A stretch of 64,000 nt of DNA from UBA1794 sp031552405 (GTDB lineage Bacteria; Bacteroidota; Bacteroidia; Bacteroidales; Bacteroidaceae): NCBI GenBank assembly GCA_031552405.1, contig JAVBMN010000043.1, positions 9,129 through 73,128 of the forward strand. The letters run 5' to 3'. A program made the translations under genes and the position numbers. Shown one piece after another: positions 1 to 8,847 of the stretch. Under the pieces are notes generated by a model. It saw only the letters and a program-made list of their open reading frames with translations. It was not told the origin of the DNA and did not search any database. Each line of letters starts with the position of its first letter. The stretch's first letter is position 1.

Positions 1-61
1 GTGCCTGCGCAACTGAACAGAGCAGCCAGGTAATGATGATCATTACAGTGGTTTTACACAT
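1..61 (-). CDS. Partial secreted protein (N-terminus only)
   Basis: An open frame starts with ATG at 61 and runs off the left edge. The visible 20 residues have a short basic start (MCKTT), a hydrophobic stretch (VMIIITWLLCSV) and an AQA-like cleavage site, so this is the signal peptide of an exported protein. It lies downstream of the PadR-PspC pair on the same strand, with about 90 bases between, and could belong to that operon. Too little is visible to name it. Confidence 0.5.
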   Translation of the reverse strand, partial: MCKTTVMIIITWLLCSVAQA

Positions 62-152
62 TTCTATGGTTTTTAATTATACTTGTAAAGAATATTGAAT
101 GTTTCATAAATAGGCAATAGTTATTTATTGAACCCTAATTTCGCATCCTCTG

Positions 153-1247
153 TCAATGGGGAATGTGGATCCATTCCGTAGTCCTGTGTGGGTTTTTGTA
201 CTGAATCATGGAATTCGTGAAGAGGTATCCGGCCACAATGGAGGCTGTGATCCACAGGATGATAAGCGTAATCTTAATGCCCGTAGACAAGGGCTTCACC
301 TTTCCTAAAAAACGCATGATGGAGTGGATCAGTGCAAAAAGCGGGATTCCGGCTAGTACTATTGCCGTGATGCCTCCCCATAAAAAAGCGGTAGGGGAAC
401 CGAAAAAGTGCTCCCAATCTTGCATATAGGGGAATACATCGAAGGCGCTTATAGAAATATTCTGCAGAACGATGACGGAAAAGATGATAACCTTCACGGC
501 AATCAGCAGCAATACCAAAAGTATGGGAGTTAGAATCACGCAAATGGTGACAAACAGGAACTTGACCAGCGAGCCGAAGAAATTGACAAATCCCTCACCG
601 AAACGTTGCAGGTTGGATTGTGTTTTCGGAGATTTGATGTATTCGTGCATTCTTTCATACCCCTCGGTCACGTTCTTTCCGATGTTCTCTACTGTGACAT
701 TCTCGCCCCGCATATACAGAAAATCGCTGGCAGTTTTGGCTTCGGGAGTAAGCAGCCATACCGCCAGATAACCTATGAAGGTGGCCCAGAACATGAAGAA
801 ACTGAACACAATGAAGAGGACGCGCAGAGCTGTAGGGTTCCAGTCCATGTAACAGGCCAGCCCGGACAGTACTCCACCCAGTATCTTGTCGTTGGGATCA
901 CGGAAGAAACGACGCTTTACGCGCTCGGAGTCGGAAGGGGTTTCAGCGCTGCTGCCTGCCTGGTCTTCCTGTTTTGTTTCCGGTTCTTCGTCCATCTGTT
1001 CAGGATTGCCTACGCGGCTGATGACTTCTTCTACCTGCTCGATGCTGACTACCTGCTTTCCCGTTTGGATATACTCTGAGAAAAGCTCTGAGATGCGCAA
1101 CTCTATGTCGTTTACGATTTCATTGCCTCCGGCTTCACGCATGAAGTGATGGCGCAGGTTACCCAGGTATTTGTCAAGCAACTCGTATGCATCTTCATCG
1201 ATATAGAATACATATCCGGCCAGGTTGATGGTAAATGTCTTTTTCAT
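153..1247 (-). CDS. PspC-domain membrane protein
   Basis: A 364-residue membrane protein of the Bacteroidetes PspC type. Residues 1-90 form a soluble N-terminal domain of the kind found ahead of PspC in this phylum. An acidic linker (about 85-108) leads to the PspC domain (about 111-170; RDPNDKILGGVLSGLA followed by a hydrophobic helix). Further membrane helices are visible near 227-265, 290-312 and 325-343. PspC proteins belong to envelope-stress responses; the exact role here is unknown. The gene starts 13 bases after the PadR gene ends, so the two are almost certainly one operon under PadR control. Confidence 0.85.
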   Translation of the reverse strand: MKKTFTINLAGYVFYIDEDAYELLDKYLGNLRHHFMREAGGNEIVNDIELRISELFSEYIQTGKQVVSIEQVEEVISRVGNPEQMDEEPETKQEDQAGSSAETPSDSERVKRRFFRDPNDKILGGVLSGLACYMDWNPTALRVLFIVFSFFMFWATFIGYLAVWLLTPEAKTASDFLYMRGENVTVENIGKNVTEGYERMHEYIKSPKTQSNLQRFGEGFVNFFGSLVKFLFVTICVILTPILLVLLLIAVKVIIFSVIVLQNISISAFDVFPYMQDWEHFFGSPTAFLWGGITAIVLAGIPLFALIHSIMRFLGKVKPLSTGIKITLIILWITASIVAGYLFTNSMIQYKNPHRTTEWIHIPH

Positions 1248-1260
1248 ATTCTAAAGGGGT

Positions 1261-1587
1261 TTAATGATTTCTGATAAGGGTTACGGTGTCGCTCAATTCG
1301 CCCCAGGCGGTGTCCAACTCACGCAGAAATCCTTCTCCCTCTTCCGTAAGTGAGTAGTATTTGCGGGGAGGGCCTTGGGTGGATTCCTGCCATTCGTATT
1401 GCAGTAGACCGTCGTTCTTGAGGCGCGTCAGCAGGGGGTATAATGTGCCCTCCACCACGATGAGGCGGGCATCTTTCAGCTTCAGAATAATGTCTGTAGC
1501 GTAGGATGCTTCCTTGTGCAGAAGCAAGAGGATGCAGTATTCGAGCATGCCTTTTCGCATTTGCGATTTTACATTGTCTACATTCAT
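1261..1587 (-). CDS. PadR-family transcriptional regulator
   Basis: A small winged-helix repressor of 108 residues. The PadR signature is clear: MRKGMLEYCILLLL, then the recognition-helix region VVEGTLYPLLTRLKNDGLL, then the beta wing with GPPRKYYSLTEEG. An upstream ATG at 1644 would add 19 residues, but a good -7 box lies at 1614-1621, inside that extension, so the start at 1587 is the right one. The repressor probably controls itself and the PspC gene through the inverted repeat between its promoter elements. Confidence 0.9.
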   Translation of the reverse strand: MNVDNVKSQMRKGMLEYCILLLLHKEASYATDIILKLKDARLIVVEGTLYPLLTRLKNDGLLQYEWQESTQGPPRKYYSLTEEGEGFLRELDTAWGELSDTVTLIRNH

Positions 1588-1613
1588 GCGTAGGGTCTTT
1601 TTATTATTTGAGG

Positions 1614-1647
1614 CAAATATAGGTATTGCATTAGTACTTTGCAATAC
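1614..1647 (-). promoter_or_regulatory. PadR promoter with operator-like inverted repeat
   Basis: On the minus strand a -33 TTG (1642-1644) and a -7 TATATTTG (1614-1621) are separated by 20 bases, matching the Bacteroidetes promoter. Between and over them lies an inverted repeat, GTATTGCA (1623-1630) and TGCAATAC (1640-1647), with a 9-base spacer. Its position would let a repressor block RNA polymerase. PadR proteins are known to bind such dyads; binding here is inferred. Confidence 0.65.
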
Positions 1648-1728
1648 AAGGTACTATTTAATATTTGAATTTTAGCTTTTATTAAATATTAAGCGTGATG
1701 TGCAGTTTTCATAATACTGTGCACAAAT

Positions 1729-1822
1729 AAAGCTTTTCACCCGGGTGAGGAACTCTTTTCACCTACGTGAGAAGACTTTTTCACCTGGGTGAAAATCATT
1801 TCGCACCCGGGTGAAAAGCTTT
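1729..1822. repeat. Four palindromes at exact 22-bp period
   Basis: Four 10-bp palindromic cores start at 1738, 1760, 1782 and 1804: CACCCGGGTG, CACCTACGTG, CACCTGGGTG and CACCCGGGTG. Each is followed by a 12-base T/A-rich spacer, so the period is exactly 22. The two outer copies also form a perfect 19-bp inverted repeat (1729-1747 with 1804-1822). The array sits between the gdhA terminator and the PadR promoter. Its function is unknown. Confidence 0.85.
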
Positions 1823-1881
1823 GTTTGTTGCGCGAAGAAGGAAAGAAGGGCGGCAGGGGGATTGAGGCGGATCACTATAAA

Positions 1882-1915
1882 AAAGAGAGGATACCTTGTG
1901 GGATACCCTCTCTTT
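1882..1915 (-). terminator. Intrinsic terminator of gdhA
   Basis: A 9-bp stem (AAAGAGAGG at 1882-1890 with CCTCTCTTT at 1907-1915) is followed on the minus strand by a T-run. It lies 23 bases beyond the gdhA stop codon. Confidence 0.75.
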
Positions 1916-1937
1916 GCGTTGTATGGAATATAATTGC

Positions 1938-3272
1938 TTATACTATACCTTGCGCCATCATGGCTTTTGCCACTTTCATAAAGCCGGCAATGTTGGCACC
2001 CTTTACGTAGTTAATGTAACCGTCGGCCTCAGTGCCGTATTGTACACAGCTTGCGTGGATGTTCTCCATGATGCTTTTCAGCTTCTCGTCTACCTCTTCT
2101 TTGTTCCAGTTGAGGCGTTCAGAGTTTTGAGTCATCTCAAGACCGGATACGGATACACCGCCTGCATTGGCTGCTTTACCGGGAGCGTACAGGATTTTTG
2201 CTTGCTGGAAGATGTGTGCGGCCTCGGGGGTGGTAGGCATATTGGCACCTTCGGATACGGCGAATACGCCGTTCTCTATAAGTGCTTTGGCAGCTTCACC
2301 GTTCAGCTCGTTTTGGGTAGCAGAAGGGAGGGCGATGTCAGCCTTTTCAAACCAAGGTCTTTCTCCTTCTACATACTTGCAACCGTACTCTTCGGCATAT
2401 TCCTTGATACGTCCGCGCTGTACGTTCTTCAGGTCCATGATGAAATCCAGCTTTTCGCGGGTGATGCCTTCCGGATCGTAGATGTAGCCGTTAGAGTCGG
2501 ACATGGTTACTACCTTAGCACCCAGCTCAATCAGCTTCTCAACAGTGTATTGTGCCACGTTGCCGGAGCCGGATACGAGACATACCTTGTCTTTAATATC
2601 GATATTACGGGTTTTCAGCATCTCGAGCAGGAAGTAGATGTTACCGTAACCGGTAGCTTCGGGGCGGATCAGTGAACCACCGAACTCAATGCCTTTTCCG
2701 GTCAGTACGCCGGTGAATTCCTGAGCCAGCTTCTTGTACATGCCGAACATAAAGCCTACTTCACGGCCACCTACGCCGATGTCGCCTGCGGGAACGTCTG
2801 TGTTAGGACCAATGTGGCGCCACAGTTCCAGCATGAAAGCCTGGCAGAAACGCATTACTTCAGCCGCGCTTTTTCCACGAGGAGAGAAGTCGGAACCACC
2901 TTTGCCACCCCCCATAGGAAGGGTTGTGAGTGAGTTTTTGAAAGTCTGCTCGAAAGCAAGGAATTTCAGGATACCCAGGTTTACGGATTTGTGAAAGCGG
3001 ATGCCGCCTTTGTATGGGCCGATTACATTGTTGTGTTGTACGCGGTAGCCCATGTTGGTCTGTACATTTCCCTTGTCATCCACCCATGTAATACGGAACT
3101 GGAATACTCTGTCGGGAATGCAAAGGCGTTCAATGAGGTTGGCTTTATCGAACTCAGGATGTTTGTTGTACTCCTCTTCGATGGTGGTTATCACTTCTTC
3201 AACTGCCTGATGATATTCAGGCTCATTGGGGAATCTTCTCTGAAGATCTTCCAAAACCTTTTGTGCATTCAT
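1938..3272 (-). CDS. gdhA: Glutamate dehydrogenase, NADP-type
   Basis: A 444-residue hexameric-type glutamate dehydrogenase, which interconverts 2-oxoglutarate plus ammonium and glutamate. The substrate region is intact (GPYKGGIRFHKSVNLG, then PMGGGKGGSDF), followed by the coenzyme domain with a glycine-rich loop (VSGSGNVAQYTVEKLIELG). Length and sequence match the bacterial NADP-linked class; the coenzyme is inferred from the family. It is a single gene with its own promoter at 3331-3360 and terminator at 1882-1915. Together with glnN in the same window it is a main entry point of ammonium into the cell. Confidence 0.95.
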   Translation of the reverse strand: MNAQKVLEDLQRRFPNEPEYHQAVEEVITTIEEEYNKHPEFDKANLIERLCIPDRVFQFRITWVDDKGNVQTNMGYRVQHNNVIGPYKGGIRFHKSVNLGILKFLAFEQTFKNSLTTLPMGGGKGGSDFSPRGKSAAEVMRFCQAFMLELWRHIGPNTDVPAGDIGVGGREVGFMFGMYKKLAQEFTGVLTGKGIEFGGSLIRPEATGYGNIYFLLEMLKTRNIDIKDKVCLVSGSGNVAQYTVEKLIELGAKVVTMSDSNGYIYDPEGITREKLDFIMDLKNVQRGRIKEYAEEYGCKYVEGERPWFEKADIALPSATQNELNGEAAKALIENGVFAVSEGANMPTTPEAAHIFQQAKILYAPGKAANAGGVSVSGLEMTQNSERLNWNKEEVDEKLKSIMENIHASCVQYGTEADGYINYVKGANIAGFMKVAKAMMAQGIV

Positions 3273-3330
3273 TCTTTTAACTTTTATGATCTGTTCAGTT
3301 TATATTTCGGTTATAAAGAGATATCGGTTG

Positions 3331-3360
3331 CAAAGATATAGATTATTTCGTGAAATTCAA
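3331..3360 (-). promoter_or_regulatory. gdhA promoter
   Basis: On the minus strand TATCTTTG (3331-3338) forms the -7 element and TTG (3358-3360) the -33 element, 19 bases apart. This leaves a leader of about 50 bases before the gdhA start. Confidence 0.7.
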
Positions 3361-3510
3361 TCATTTTGCAAGAAAAACCCTTGTTTTAATGGAAAAAGAC
3401 TATAAAAAATGCAATAATATGCTTTTATTGCTATCTGCTTGTATGTATTCTGTAACACGAGGATACCAAACGCGTGAAGGCGCTTTCCTTTTGTTACCTT
3501 ATATAATAAA

Positions 3511-3537
3511 GGTGAGCTACCGTGTGGGTAGCTCACC
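3511..3537 (-). terminator. Intrinsic terminator of glnS
   Basis: A perfect 10-bp stem (GGTGAGCTAC with GTAGCTCACC, 7-base loop) is followed on the minus strand by TTTATTATAT. It is 13 bases past the glnS stop. Confidence 0.8.
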
Positions 3538-3549
3538 TGAATCTCTTTG

Positions 3550-5256
3550 TTAGTTCTTATTTTTCTGTTTGGCCCAGTTGTCGCGCAGACCTACAGTGCG
3601 GTTGAACACCATCTTTTCGCCAGTGGAATCAGCATCTATATTGAAATAGCCGATTCGCTGGAACTGCAGATAGGTAAGCGGAGCCATTCCGGCGGTATAC
3701 TTCTCTACGTAGCATTCCGGAAGGACGGTCAGTGATTCTGGGTTGAGCAGTTCGCGGAAGTTGCCGTCCTGTTCTTCGCTCGCTGGGTCTTCTACCTTGA
3801 AGAGTCGGTCGTACAGGCGTACCTCTGCTTTGTGGCAATGTGCAGCGCTGAGCCAGTGCAACGTGCCTTTTACTTTGCGTCCGGCACCCGACATGCCGCT
3901 CTTGCTTTCCGGGTCGTATTCGGCATATACTTCGATTACATTGCCGGCTTCGTCTTTCTTGCAGCCGGTACATTTAATAATGTAGGCACTTTTCAGGCGT
4001 ACTTCCTTGCCGGGAGTCATGCGGAAATAGTTCTTGGGGGCATCTTCCATAAAGTCGTCTTGCTCAATCCACAGTTCTCTGCTGAACTCAATCAGGTGTG
4101 TGGGGGAGTTGGGATCTTCGGGATTGTCTACAGCCGGCATCTCTTCCACCATTCCTTCGGGGTAGTTGGTCAGGATCAGTTTCAGTGGCTGTAATACGGC
4201 GGATACACGGGTAGCACGTGAGTTCAGATCGTCGCGTACGGCCGCTTCAAGCAGGGAAATGTCATTGAGGGCTTCTACTTTGGTGTATCCGATGCTGTCA
4301 ATGAACTTCTGGATAGCCTGCGGGGAGTACCCGCGACGGCGGTATCCGCAGATAGTGGGCATGCGGGGGTCGTCCCATCCGGTTACCAAGCCTTCTTTTA
4401 CCAAAGCGAGGAGTTTGCGCTTGCTCATCACCGTGTAGGTAAGGTTTAAGCGATTGAACTCGATCTGCCGCGGGTAATAGCTCTCATCTTTCTTTAGCAG
4501 ATCGATGAAGAGGTTATAGAGGGGGCGGTGCACCTCGAACTCCAATGTGCAGATGGAGTGGGTTACGCCTTCGAAATAATCGCTCTGGCCATGTGCAAAA
4601 TCGTACATAGGATAGGTATGCCATGTGGTTCCTGTACGATGGTGCGGATGGTGGATGATACGGTAAATGAGGGGATCGCGGAAGTGCATGTTGGAATTGG
4701 CCATGTCGATCTTGGCGCGCAGCACCATGCTGCCTTCCACTGCTTCCGCAGTATTCATGTGTTGGAAGAGGGTTAAGCTTTCCTCAATGGGGCGGTTGCG
4801 GAAAGGGCTTTCCTCGCCGGGTTGGGTGGGAGTTCCTTTCTGGCGTGCAATGGTTTCGGCGCTTTGTTCATCCACATAGGCCTTACCTTCTTTGATAAGT
4901 TGCACGGCAAAGTCCCATAACTGCTGGAAATAGTCCGAAGCGTAATAGATAGATCCCCATTTGTAGCCCAGCCATTCGATGTCTTCCTGGATGGAATCTA
5001 CGTATTCCACGTCTTCCTTTACCGGGTTGGTATCGTCAAAGCGCAGGTTACAGACGCCTCCGTATCGTTGTGCGATACCGAAGTCCATACAGATGGCTTT
5101 GGCGTGCCCGATGTGCAGGTATCCGTTGGGCTCCGGCGGGAAACGGGTTTGAAGCCTGCCATTATTCTTACCTTCTTTGAGATCGCTTTCTACGATCTGC
5201 TCTATGAAATTCAGGCTTTTCTTTTCGTTTACAGCCTCAGTATTACCTTCTGTCAT
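3550..5256 (-). CDS. glnS: Glutaminyl-tRNA synthetase
   Basis: A 568-residue class I aminoacyl-tRNA synthetase that charges tRNA-Gln directly. The HIGH motif appears as EPNGYLHIGHAKA and the KMSKS motif as VMSKRKL; the C-terminal anticodon-binding beta barrels follow. The frame is open up to an ATG at 5304, but the -7 box lies at 5293-5300, so translation must start at the ATG at 5256 (MTEGNTEAV). It is monocistronic, with its own terminator. Confidence 0.95.
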   Translation of the reverse strand: MTEGNTEAVNEKKSLNFIEQIVESDLKEGKNNGRLQTRFPPEPNGYLHIGHAKAICMDFGIAQRYGGVCNLRFDDTNPVKEDVEYVDSIQEDIEWLGYKWGSIYYASDYFQQLWDFAVQLIKEGKAYVDEQSAETIARQKGTPTQPGEESPFRNRPIEESLTLFQHMNTAEAVEGSMVLRAKIDMANSNMHFRDPLIYRIIHHPHHRTGTTWHTYPMYDFAHGQSDYFEGVTHSICTLEFEVHRPLYNLFIDLLKKDESYYPRQIEFNRLNLTYTVMSKRKLLALVKEGLVTGWDDPRMPTICGYRRRGYSPQAIQKFIDSIGYTKVEALNDISLLEAAVRDDLNSRATRVSAVLQPLKLILTNYPEGMVEEMPAVDNPEDPNSPTHLIEFSRELWIEQDDFMEDAPKNYFRMTPGKEVRLKSAYIIKCTGCKKDEAGNVIEVYAEYDPESKSGMSGAGRKVKGTLHWLSAAHCHKAEVRLYDRLFKVEDPASEEQDGNFRELLNPESLTVLPECYVEKYTAGMAPLTYLQFQRIGYFNIDADSTGEKMVFNRTVGLRDNWAKQKNKN

Positions 5257-5292
5257 AATGATTGCATTTACAATTCTTTGAAAAATAAGGTG

Positions 5293-5300
5293 CAAAAATA
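5293..5300 (-). promoter_or_regulatory. glnS -7 element
   Basis: TATTTTTG on the minus strand fits the TAnnTTTG element, and it decides the glnS start at 5256. No convincing -33 TTG was found. The rest of the stretch 5301-5536 is AT-rich, and I see no gene in it. Confidence 0.5.
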
Positions 5301-5536
5301 GCAATATTTTTGCTTTAACTCGGTGTTTACGAGGAATATATTTTGCAGAAGGGTGTGGTAAACTTTAAGCAAAATATGTTATAAGGCATATAAAATTGTT
5401 TGCTCAGTATTAAAAAAGAACGGATCTTTGCATCGTTATCCTGAGAACAATCTTAATTACCTTAATATTTAGAAAAGACTAATGCCTATTGAGAAATTAA
5501 AGTGATTCTTTGTGAAAAGGTTCATTTTTAATAGAA

Positions 5537-5563
5537 AAAAGGCGCTCCAATGGAGCGCCTTTT
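5537..5563 (-). terminator. Intrinsic terminator of DEAD-box gene
   Basis: A perfect 12-bp stem (AAAAGGCGCTCC with GGAGCGCCTTTT, loop AAT) runs into a T-run on the minus strand. It lies 38 bases after the helicase stop codon. Confidence 0.9.
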
Positions 5564-5600
5564 ATTGTATCTATAAGGTAGACAGTTGTTTATCTCTTTC

Positions 5601-7466
5601 TTATTTCATTTTCCGGCGTGCCCATCCTTCTTCGCTGAAGTCGGGTTCGTCATCGCGGGAATAGCCTTGTCCTTCGTTTTTCTTTTTAACGGGTCCGCGC
5701 TTGCTGCTGTATCCTCTTTCTTCGCGACTGCGCTTGGGTTTGGCTGAAAAGGATTCTTTTTCTTTGAAGAAACCTTTTCCAGCACGGGGGCTAGGGGCTT
5801 CTTTTCCGTCCGATAGCTCTACGTTGATCCGACGGTTGTGGTAGATCTCTTTGCCAAGCGCCTTGATTACTTTCTGGGCTTGCTCTTTTTCTACCTCAAA
5901 GAATGAGAAGTTAGGCATCAGGTCAATGCGTCCTACCTCAATGCGTTTGTGGCACTGGCGATTTATCATTTCAATGAGGTGGGTGGGGCGGAAGCCGTCC
6001 GTTTTACCCACATTGATGAAGAGGCGTGTGAATCCGGCCTCTGCTTCTCTGTGGTTGCTGCCAGACGCGTTGCTTTTGCGGCCGAAACCATCCTGACTTT
6101 TTTCGCCATACTTGTCCTTCTGTCTTTCGCGCTTTTCGGAGGGCGCTTCTATTTCTACGGCGTTTTGGTAATACTCCAGGAAGCGGTTGAACTCCATGGA
6201 TACCATGCGCTTGATGATGTCTTCTTTTTCCAGCCAGTCGAGCTTGCGATAGATGGTGGGCAGGAATCCGGCAATTTCTTCTTCGTTTACCTTTACCTTT
6301 TCTATCTGGTCGATTACTTTGAGAAGTTGCTTCTCGCAGATCTGTGTTCCGGTAGGAAGTTTTCCCACTTCAAAGGTTTTGGCGATGATATGCTCAATGC
6401 TGCGTAGCTTTCCTTTCTCACGCAGATTGATGATGGCGATGGAGGTGCCTTGCTTTCCGGCACGTCCGGTACGTCCGCTGCGGTGAGTATAGGATTCTAC
6501 ATCATCCGGCAGGCCGTAGTTGATGACGTGGGTCAGATTATTAACGTCCAGTCCGCGGGCGGCCACATCGGTGGCTACCAGAATCTGGACGTTCCCGCTG
6601 CGGAATTTCTGCATGGTGACATCGCGCTGCTGCTGGGAAAGTTCCCCGTGCAGAGCTTCGGCACTGTATCCGTCCTTTATCAACTTATCGGCTATTTCCT
6701 GTGTTTCCAAGCGGGTGCGACAGAATACGATGCCGTATATTTGAGGGTAGTAGTCTACCACACGCTTTAGCGCTAGGTATTTATCTTTGGCGTGCACCAT
6801 ATAATAGATGTGGTGTACGTTGTTGGTGCTTTCGTTCTTATGTCCGATGGTGATCTCGCGGGCATTGTGCAGATAGTTCTTGGAAATGCGACTGATCTCC
6901 TTCGACATAGTAGCGGAGAACAGCAAGGTGTTGCGGTTCTCGGGCACTCCGGCCAGGATGGTGTTGATGCTGTCGGTAAATCCCATGTTCAGCATTTCAT
7001 CCGCCTCATCCATTACTACATAGTGGATGTCTGAAAGGCTTACTACTCCGCGTTCCATCAGGTCGATCAGACGGCCCGGAGTAGCCACGATGATATGTAC
7101 GCCTTTTCTCAGGGAGCGTATCTGGCTTTCAATGGAAGATCCTCCATATACAGGAAGTACTTTCAGATCGTCAATGTACTTAGAGTAATCATTTAGGTCG
7201 CCCGCTATCTGGAGGCACAGCTCACGTGTGGGGCAGAGGATAAGTGCTTGTGGTCTTCGTTGGCCGACCTCCACTTGCTGGATCAGTGGCAGTCCGAAGG
7301 CGGCAGTCTTTCCGGTTCCGGTTTGTGCCAGTGCCACGAGGTCGTTGTTTTCTCCCAGTAGAGAAGGAATCACTTCTTCCTGTACCGGCATGGGATTCAC
7401 ATATCCCATTTCTTCAATGGCCCGGATGATTTCCTCGGAAAGTCCAAGCTCAGAAAATGTCTTCAT
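5601..7466 (-). CDS. DEAD-box RNA helicase with DbpA-type RNA-binding domain
   Basis: A 621-residue ATP-dependent RNA helicase. Motifs in order: Q motif near 20-34 (GYVNPMPVQEEVIP), motif I AQTGTGKT (47-54), PTREL, DEADEML, SAT, and motif VI HRSGRTGRAG. A DbpA-type RNA-binding domain follows near 480-555 (starts TRLFINVGKTDGFRPTH), then a basic, low-complexity tail of about 60 residues rich in Lys, Arg and Ser. DeaD/CsdA and DbpA relatives act in ribosome assembly and cold adaptation. Which of the two it resembles more cannot be settled by eye, so no symbol is given. A -7 box (TATCTTTG, 7505-7512) lies upstream. Confidence 0.92.
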   Translation of the reverse strand: MKTFSELGLSEEIIRAIEEMGYVNPMPVQEEVIPSLLGENNDLVALAQTGTGKTAAFGLPLIQQVEVGQRRPQALILCPTRELCLQIAGDLNDYSKYIDDLKVLPVYGGSSIESQIRSLRKGVHIIVATPGRLIDLMERGVVSLSDIHYVVMDEADEMLNMGFTDSINTILAGVPENRNTLLFSATMSKEISRISKNYLHNAREITIGHKNESTNNVHHIYYMVHAKDKYLALKRVVDYYPQIYGIVFCRTRLETQEIADKLIKDGYSAEALHGELSQQQRDVTMQKFRSGNVQILVATDVAARGLDVNNLTHVINYGLPDDVESYTHRSGRTGRAGKQGTSIAIINLREKGKLRSIEHIIAKTFEVGKLPTGTQICEKQLLKVIDQIEKVKVNEEEIAGFLPTIYRKLDWLEKEDIIKRMVSMEFNRFLEYYQNAVEIEAPSEKRERQKDKYGEKSQDGFGRKSNASGSNHREAEAGFTRLFINVGKTDGFRPTHLIEMINRQCHKRIEVGRIDLMPNFSFFEVEKEQAQKVIKALGKEIYHNRRINVELSDGKEAPSPRAGKGFFKEKESFSAKPKRSREERGYSSKRGPVKKKNEGQGYSRDDEPDFSEEGWARRKMK

Positions 7467-7601
7467 TAAAAAGATGTATAATATTCTATTTGCAAAATGC
7501 GGCGCAAAGATACGAAGAAAGAATGGATTGCTCTTCTCTCTGCATCAGCTTTTTACGAAAGGTTTTCGGTTTTTTGTGCCCTTGTGTTTGTGGAGCAGGG
7601 G

Positions 7602-8675
7602 TCAGGATCCCCGCTTCTGCAAAAGAATGGTTTTCAGTTTCTTGATTTCTTTATTGGAAAGACCCACCTGTTTGTGTAGATATTGATCCATGCTGCTGTA
7701 TTTATGTAGCAGGTAGTCAAGAGCCGCATACAGGCATTCGCCATGAGAGGTGTAAATTGTAGTCAAAGCTTCCTGCGCGGGCTCGGGCAGGGAATAACCT
7801 ATCTTGTATGAGTTTGTCAGATTGAAATTCAGCGGGGTGTTGCTGAGTTCGTAGTCTTGCATGATAATGTCATCACTCACTCCCAAAGACTTAAGTAGTA
7901 GTGCTGTAACCAAGCCAGTACGCATCTTTCCGGTGGTGCATTCTATGACTACGGGGTAGTTCTTTTCATCCATCAGCGCACGGAATATCTTCTTGAACTC
8001 TTTGGCGTTCCTGTCTATTATCTCAATGTTGATCAGGGTGATGATTTCATGGAGGGAGTCGTTTGCGAGTTCTCCAGACTGGATGCGGCTCAGTGTGCTT
8101 TGAAGGTACTTTGAGTAAAGTGGCACTTTAATGGTTTTAAAACTCTTTAGCTGCGCTCTTTGTCCGTTATGTTCTTCTTCTCCTCGTAGGTCAATAATGG
8201 TTTTGATGCCTAGGTTGGTTAATACTTTTGTTCCTTTCTGGTTTAGGCTGTCAAGTTGCGCAGAGCGATAAATCTTCCCCCATGTAACTTTTTCCCGGGA
8301 GAGGGTAGGGTATCCGCCTATGTCGCGGAAGTTTTGTGCGCCGGGTATAATAATATTCCGGCTGGCGGTCATTACAGGGAATTCGTCATTGAACAGCATA
8401 GCGTAATACATGCGTTGCTCGCCACTTTGGATGGAAATGGTGAGTCTCTGTTCGCTGATACGGGTGGTAGCGATGGGCCTCTCAAGTGGGATGTTGTATG
8501 GGTTGGCGGATGCATACACCTTTAGGGATCCATCAATCGCAGGGAATGTCTCCCATTTGAGGACTGTGGATTCGGTGTCGTTTTCTTCGCAAGTCACAGA
8601 AATGCTTGGTTGGTAGGAAGAACACCCCATACATGCAAAAGCGGAAATTAGAATTCCCGATACTATCTTATACAT
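7602..8675 (-). CDS. Lipoprotein tyrosine-type phosphatase
   Basis: A 357-residue predicted lipoprotein: the signal peptide ends in a lipobox-like stretch with Cys15 or Cys18 (ACMGCSS). Residues 30-110 form a beta-rich domain; the phosphatase domain covers about 111-350 and starts with the PGAQNFRDIGGY motif of the PF13350-type tyrosine/serine phosphatases. The catalytic loop Cys246-x5-Arg252 (CTTGKMR) is intact, with an upstream DLRG motif (163-166). It probably acts in the periplasm or at the inner leaflet of the outer membrane; the substrate is unknown. A -7 box for it may lie at 8782-8789 (minus strand TATTTTTG). Confidence 0.85.
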   Translation of the reverse strand: MYKIVSGILISAFACMGCSSYQPSISVTCEENDTESTVLKWETFPAIDGSLKVYASANPYNIPLERPIATTRISEQRLTISIQSGEQRMYYAMLFNDEFPVMTASRNIIIPGAQNFRDIGGYPTLSREKVTWGKIYRSAQLDSLNQKGTKVLTNLGIKTIIDLRGEEEHNGQRAQLKSFKTIKVPLYSKYLQSTLSRIQSGELANDSLHEIITLINIEIIDRNAKEFKKIFRALMDEKNYPVVIECTTGKMRTGLVTALLLKSLGVSDDIIMQDYELSNTPLNFNLTNSYKIGYSLPEPAQEALTTIYTSHGECLYAALDYLLHKYSSMDQYLHKQVGLSNKEIKKLKTILLQKRGS

Positions 8676-8847
8676 AATTGTTTTGTGATCAGCTGTTTTT
8701 ACGCATATCCCGGACTGCCAATTCCGGTTGTTGAATAATGCACCTTGGGATGCATTTGAGTTACTTCTCTGATTTGAAAAACAAAAATAGCAAATGGAAA
8801 AGGATTCTTTTTCACCGTTTGCTTTATTTAATGATTAGTGGGGAACT

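Noticed and set aside
1729..1822. CRISPR-like array
   Set aside because: Units are only 22 bp, the cores are palindromic and the spacers are short, similar and T/A-rich. No cas genes are nearby.
5257..5304. Extra N-terminus of glnS from an ATG at 5304
   Set aside because: It would start upstream of the transcription start predicted from the box at 5293-5300.
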